Below, piece by piece: positions 6,051-8,142 of a stretch of 8,142 nucleotides of DNA. The translations under genes were made by a program, and so were the position numbers. The stretch covers positions 1 through 8,142 of the forward strand of contig JAEURL010000689.1 of NCBI GenBank assembly GCA_016789165.1, in the 5' to 3' direction. Origin of the DNA: Anaerolineales bacterium (GTDB lineage Bacteria > Chloroflexota > Anaerolineae > Anaerolineales > UBA6663). The notes beneath the pieces are model-generated. The model was not told where the DNA came from, did no database searches, and saw only the letters and a program-made list of their open reading frames with translations. The first letter of the stretch is position 1. Each line of letters begins with the position of its first letter.

Positions 6051-6431
6051 ATGCCGGAAAAGATCCTCGTCGTTGATGATGAACCTGAGACTGTCAGTCT
6101 GCTGGGGCTCACGTTGAGCCGCGCCGGCTACACAGTCATGAAAGCCACCAGCGGCGGCGCCGGCTTGGATTTGGCCACACGCGAGCATCCGGACCTGATC
6201 ATCCTCGACATCATGATGCCGGATATCAGCGGCCTGGACGTGCTCAAGGCCCTGCGCAAGATCTACGCCGTGCCCCCCGTCATCTTCTTCACGGCCAAAA
6301 GCCGGGTGGAGGACATGGTCGAAGGGATGGAGGCCGGCGCTTACAAGTACTTGGTCAAGCCCACTTCCCGGGAAAAGCTGCTCGAGACCGTCCGGTCCGC
6401 CCTGACCGATCTCTACCCCAACCGTTCCTGA
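6051..6431 (+). CDS. Stand-alone receiver-domain response regulator (CheY/Spo0F-like)
   Basis: The 126-residue product is a single receiver domain with no output domain, so it should act by binding a partner or passing phosphate onward. The full active site is present: acidic residues Asp9-Asp10-Glu11 (VVDDEP), the phosphoacceptor Asp53 in LIILDIMMPDISG, Thr81 in FFTAKS, and Lys103 in KYLVKP. Tyr100 sits at the aromatic switch position. The frame extends upstream of 6051, but that part is low-quality sequence spanning the promoter and the end of E2, and the family begins at MPEKILVVDDE. No strong Shine-Dalgarno is visible. No histidine kinase, chemotaxis or phosphorelay gene lies in the window, so its kinase is unknown. 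The Trp-rich gene downstream starts 11 nt after the stop and is probably co-transcribed. Confidence 0.93.
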   Translation: MPEKILVVDDEPETVSLLGLTLSRAGYTVMKATSGGAGLDLATREHPDLIILDIMMPDISGLDVLKALRKIYAVPPVIFFTAKSRVEDMVEGMEAGAYKYLVKPTSREKLLETVRSALTDLYPNRS

Positions 6432-6442
6432 CCCACCCGCGT

Positions 6443-6847
6443 ATGACCACTGCCGCCTGGTTTTATCGCGCCCCTGAGCCCCGCCCGTACCTGATCGCCG
6501 AACGCGTCCGCCTGAGCCTGTGGGACCAGCGGCTCGGCACTCTATGGCTGGACACCGTCAGCGCCGAGCCCCCCATCACCCTGGCCGGCACCCACGCCGG
6601 CCAGCCCGTGAAGCTGGAGTGGACGCCGGCCGAATGGCTGCGGCTCACCGGCGGCGCGGACGCCGGCGATGTGGCCAGCGCCCTCGGCACGGTCCTGGGC
6701 CGCCGGCCCACCCTGCGCTACACCGACACGGCCGGCCAGGGCGTCTGGGAATGGTGGATCAAGCCGGACGCCGCCGAGCAGCGCTGGCAGGCGATCCAGG
6801 GCCAGCCGGCCTTCGGCAGCCCCGCCCGCCTGAACCCGGCCCGCTAA
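6443..6847 (+). CDS. Unrecognised tryptophan-rich small protein
   Basis: I do not recognise this 134-residue protein. It has nine tryptophans (6.7%), including a VWEWWIKP cluster at 101-108, which is far above normal. There is no signal peptide, membrane segment or Cys/His metal motif. Alternating hydrophobic patches such as RVRLSLWDQ, GTLWLDTV, PVKLEW and TLRYTD suggest a small beta-rich fold, with a helix around residues 74-86 (AGDVASALGTVLG) and an Ala/Pro-rich tail. Codon use matches the neighbours, which supports a real gene. The ATG is 11 nt after the receiver stop codon, with no clear ribosome binding site, so translational coupling to the receiver is likely. It may be the receiver's partner, but that is inferred from position only. 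Confidence 0.72.
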   Translation: MTTAAWFYRAPEPRPYLIAERVRLSLWDQRLGTLWLDTVSAEPPITLAGTHAGQPVKLEWTPAEWLRLTGGADAGDVASALGTVLGRRPTLRYTDTAGQGVWEWWIKPDAAEQRWQAIQGQPAFGSPARLNPAR

Positions 6848-6863
6848 ACCGCCCGCTCTCCCT

Positions 6864-6883
6864 GCAAATCGGTCACCGATTGC
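6864..6883. repeat. Inverted repeat upstream of HMG-CoA reductase, possible operator
   Basis: AATCGGT-C-ACCGATT (6867-6881) is a perfect 7-bp dyad around a single C. With one unpaired A the symmetry extends to GCA (6864-6866) and TGC (6881-6883). The one-base centre makes it a poor RNA hairpin but a plausible protein-binding palindrome. It lies 17 nt after the unknown gene and about 80 nt before the HMG-CoA reductase -10 box. Confidence 0.35.
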
Positions 6884-6907
6884 GCCCGCCGGCCACGCGG
6901 AGCCTCC

Positions 6908-6940
6908 CCGCGCGCCCGCCGCGCGGCGCCCAAGCGGGCG
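6908..6940 (+). terminator. Two adjacent GC-only hairpins, weak terminator candidates
   Basis: CCGCGCG (6908-6914) pairs with CGCGCGG (6920-6926) over a 5-nt loop. Immediately after, CGCCC (6927-6931) pairs with GGGCG (6936-6940) over a 4-nt loop. Neither has a T tract. They could slow transcription leaving the receiver unit, but GC-rich sequence makes such pairs by chance. Confidence 0.25.
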
Positions 6941-6960
6941 GCCCCGGCGGAGAGACACGC

Positions 6961-6966
6961 TATAAT
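6961..6966 (+). promoter_or_regulatory. -10 box of the HMG-CoA reductase gene
   Basis: A perfect TATAAT followed by a run of C lies 50 nt before the ATG at 7017. No -35 hexamer and no TG extension are visible; the upstream region is almost all G and C. The predicted start near 6973 would leave a leader of about 44 nt containing the ribosome binding site. Confidence 0.55.
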
Positions 6967-7016
6967 CCCCCCCGTCGCCCGTTCGTCCCAACCGCACATT
7001 TTCAGGAGCCGCCGCG

Positions 7017-8142
7017 ATGTTCGTGCCCAGCCTGTTGCTGAAACAGCTCTACACCTTTCGCAGCCTGAAAAACACGCCGGCCGGCGTCGAGTTCTCGGTG
7101 AAGAACCGGCTGAGCGACGCCGAGTTGGCCGAAGTGGTCGGCCTCAAGGTGGACGGCCAGCCGATCCCGCTGGAGGCCGTGCGCCTGCGCCTGGCGGACG
7201 GCACCACCCTGGCGCCCGCCGACCTGGCCGGCCGCACGGTGCCTTTTCCGCTGCGCGCCGCGATCACCCTCGCCGTCAGCCGGCCGCCCCTGGCCATCGG
7301 CAAGCACAAGCTGGAGATTGCGTTCAAGGCCAACCCCTTCGGCCAGTTGTCGTTCGAAGTCGAGGACGCCATCGCCGAGACGGATGACGGCCTGGTGCGC
7401 ATCCCGCGCGATCCGGCGGATGATTACGGCCCGGCGGCCCTGCGCGCCCGCCAGGCCTTCGTGGAACAGCAGACCGGCGTCAAGCTGGAGCACCTCACCC
7501 AGCTGAGCTGGGACCCGCACCGCGCCAAGGGCAACATCGAAAACCTCACCTGGGTGGCCCAGGTGCCGCTCGGCTTCGCCGGCCCCATCCACATCAACGG
7601 CGAACACGCCCAGGGCCAGTTCCTGGTGCCGCTGGCCACCTCGGAGGGCACGCTGGTGGCCTCCTACAACCGCGGCATCAAGGTCCTCAACCTGTGCGGG
7701 GGCGTGAAGTGCACGGTGGTGGCGGACGCCATGCAGCGCGCCCCGGTCTTCGTCTTCGACGACGCCCGCGGCGCGCGCGAATTCCTCAAATGGGTGGAGC
7801 AGAACTTGGCCAAGATCCGCGAGGAGGCCGAGGCCTCCTCCAGCGTCGCCAAGCTGCTGGATATCGACCCGTACCTGGCCAGCAAGTTCGCCTATCTGCG
7901 CTTCAACTACGCCACCGGCGACGCCGCCGGCCAGAACATGGTCGGCCGGGCCACCTTTGCGGCCTGCAGCTGGATCATCGACCACTACCCCGGCATCCGG
8001 CGCTTCTACCTCGAATCCAATTTCGCCACCGACAAAAAGGCCTCGCAGGTCAACATCATGCGCACGCGCGGCAAGCGCGTCACCGCCGAGGCGACCATCC
8101 CGCGCGATGTGCTCATTCAGAACATGCGCGTGGAACCGGAGA
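7017..8142 (+). CDS. hmgA: HMG-CoA reductase, class I-like, with an N-terminal beta-rich domain (3' truncated)
   Basis: The visible 375 residues belong to an enzyme that reduces HMG-CoA to mevalonate, the committed step of the mevalonate route to isoprenoids. The catalytic part starts near residue 140. ENLTWVAQVPLGFAGPIHI (175-193) matches the ENVIGY...PVGVAGP motif. PLATSEGTLVASYNRG (205-220) carries the catalytic Glu210. YATGDAAGQNM (298-308) is the GDAMGMNM-type motif. TDKKASQVN (338-346) carries Asp339 and the catalytic Lys340. The TSEG and DKK forms follow class I enzymes, not the EEPS/DRRL forms of class II. The later catalytic Asp and His lie beyond the window edge. The first ~120 residues are an extra domain of short beta-like strands with no membrane anchor, so the enzyme should be soluble. 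AGGAG (7004-7008), 8 nt before the ATG, supports the start. The gene is probably the first of its own transcript. Confidence 0.93.
   Translation, partial: MFVPSLLLKQLYTFRSLKNTPAGVEFSVKNRLSDAELAEVVGLKVDGQPIPLEAVRLRLADGTTLAPADLAGRTVPFPLRAAITLAVSRPPLAIGKHKLEIAFKANPFGQLSFEVEDAIAETDDGLVRIPRDPADDYGPAALRARQAFVEQQTGVKLEHLTQLSWDPHRAKGNIENLTWVAQVPLGFAGPIHINGEHAQGQFLVPLATSEGTLVASYNRGIKVLNLCGGVKCTVVADAMQRAPVFVFDDARGAREFLKWVEQNLAKIREEAEASSSVAKLLDIDPYLASKFAYLRFNYATGDAAGQNMVGRATFAACSWIIDHYPGIRRFYLESNFATDKKASQVNIMRTRGKRVTAEATIPRDVLIQNMRVEPE

Noticed and set aside
7002..7985. A 327-codon open frame antisense to HMG-CoA reductase
   Set aside because: It mirrors the coding strand of a clear enzyme, has low-information composition, and starts inside the reductase gene.

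Overview
This window is very GC-rich and densely packed with genes, with strong G/C preference at third codon positions, and looks like an ordinary bacterial chromosome. A YqeK-type HD hydrolase, a thiamine-dependent E1 alpha/E1 beta/E2 cluster, GC-rich leaders with isolated TATAAT-like boxes, and an HMG-CoA reductase with class I-style motifs suggest a Chloroflexota (Anaerolineae-like) bacterium. That placement is inference from gene content and style; no rRNA or other firm marker is present. I see no insertion sequences, CRISPR arrays, tRNAs, phage genes or signs of recent transfer.

Layout, left to right. (1) The last 81 codons of a TPR-like protein (1-246, +). (2) A complete M20-family dipeptidase (368-1738, +) with its own extended -10 promoter. 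(3) A strong bidirectional terminator (1775-1819) between the peptidase and a convergent gene. (4) A YqeK-like HD phosphohydrolase on the minus strand (1854-2471), whose -10 box is placed for a leaderless transcript. (5) A short divergent control region (2472-2557). (6) A 2-oxoacid dehydrogenase operon, E1 alpha, E1 beta and E2 (2558-5916, +), most likely pyruvate dehydrogenase; no E3 is in the window. (7) A stand-alone CheY-like receiver (6051-6431, +) with its own promoter, followed 11 nt later by a tryptophan-rich protein I do not recognise (6443-6847, +). (8) The first 375 codons of an HMG-CoA reductase (7017 to the window end, +) with its own -10 and ribosome binding site.

How the genes fit together. 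The E1/E2 genes would make acetyl-CoA from pyruvate. HMG-CoA reductase commits HMG-CoA, built from acetyl-CoA, to mevalonate and isoprenoids. The two are close but separately transcribed, so the link is metabolic rather than an operon. The receiver and the unknown protein form a small two-gene unit with no kinase in view. The most interesting points are the beta-rich domain fused in front of the HMG-CoA reductase catalytic domain, two stacked hairpins between the E1 beta and E2 genes, the apparent leaderless start of the HD hydrolase, and the Trp-rich unknown next to an orphan receiver. I found no clear evidence of a wholly new multi-gene system.
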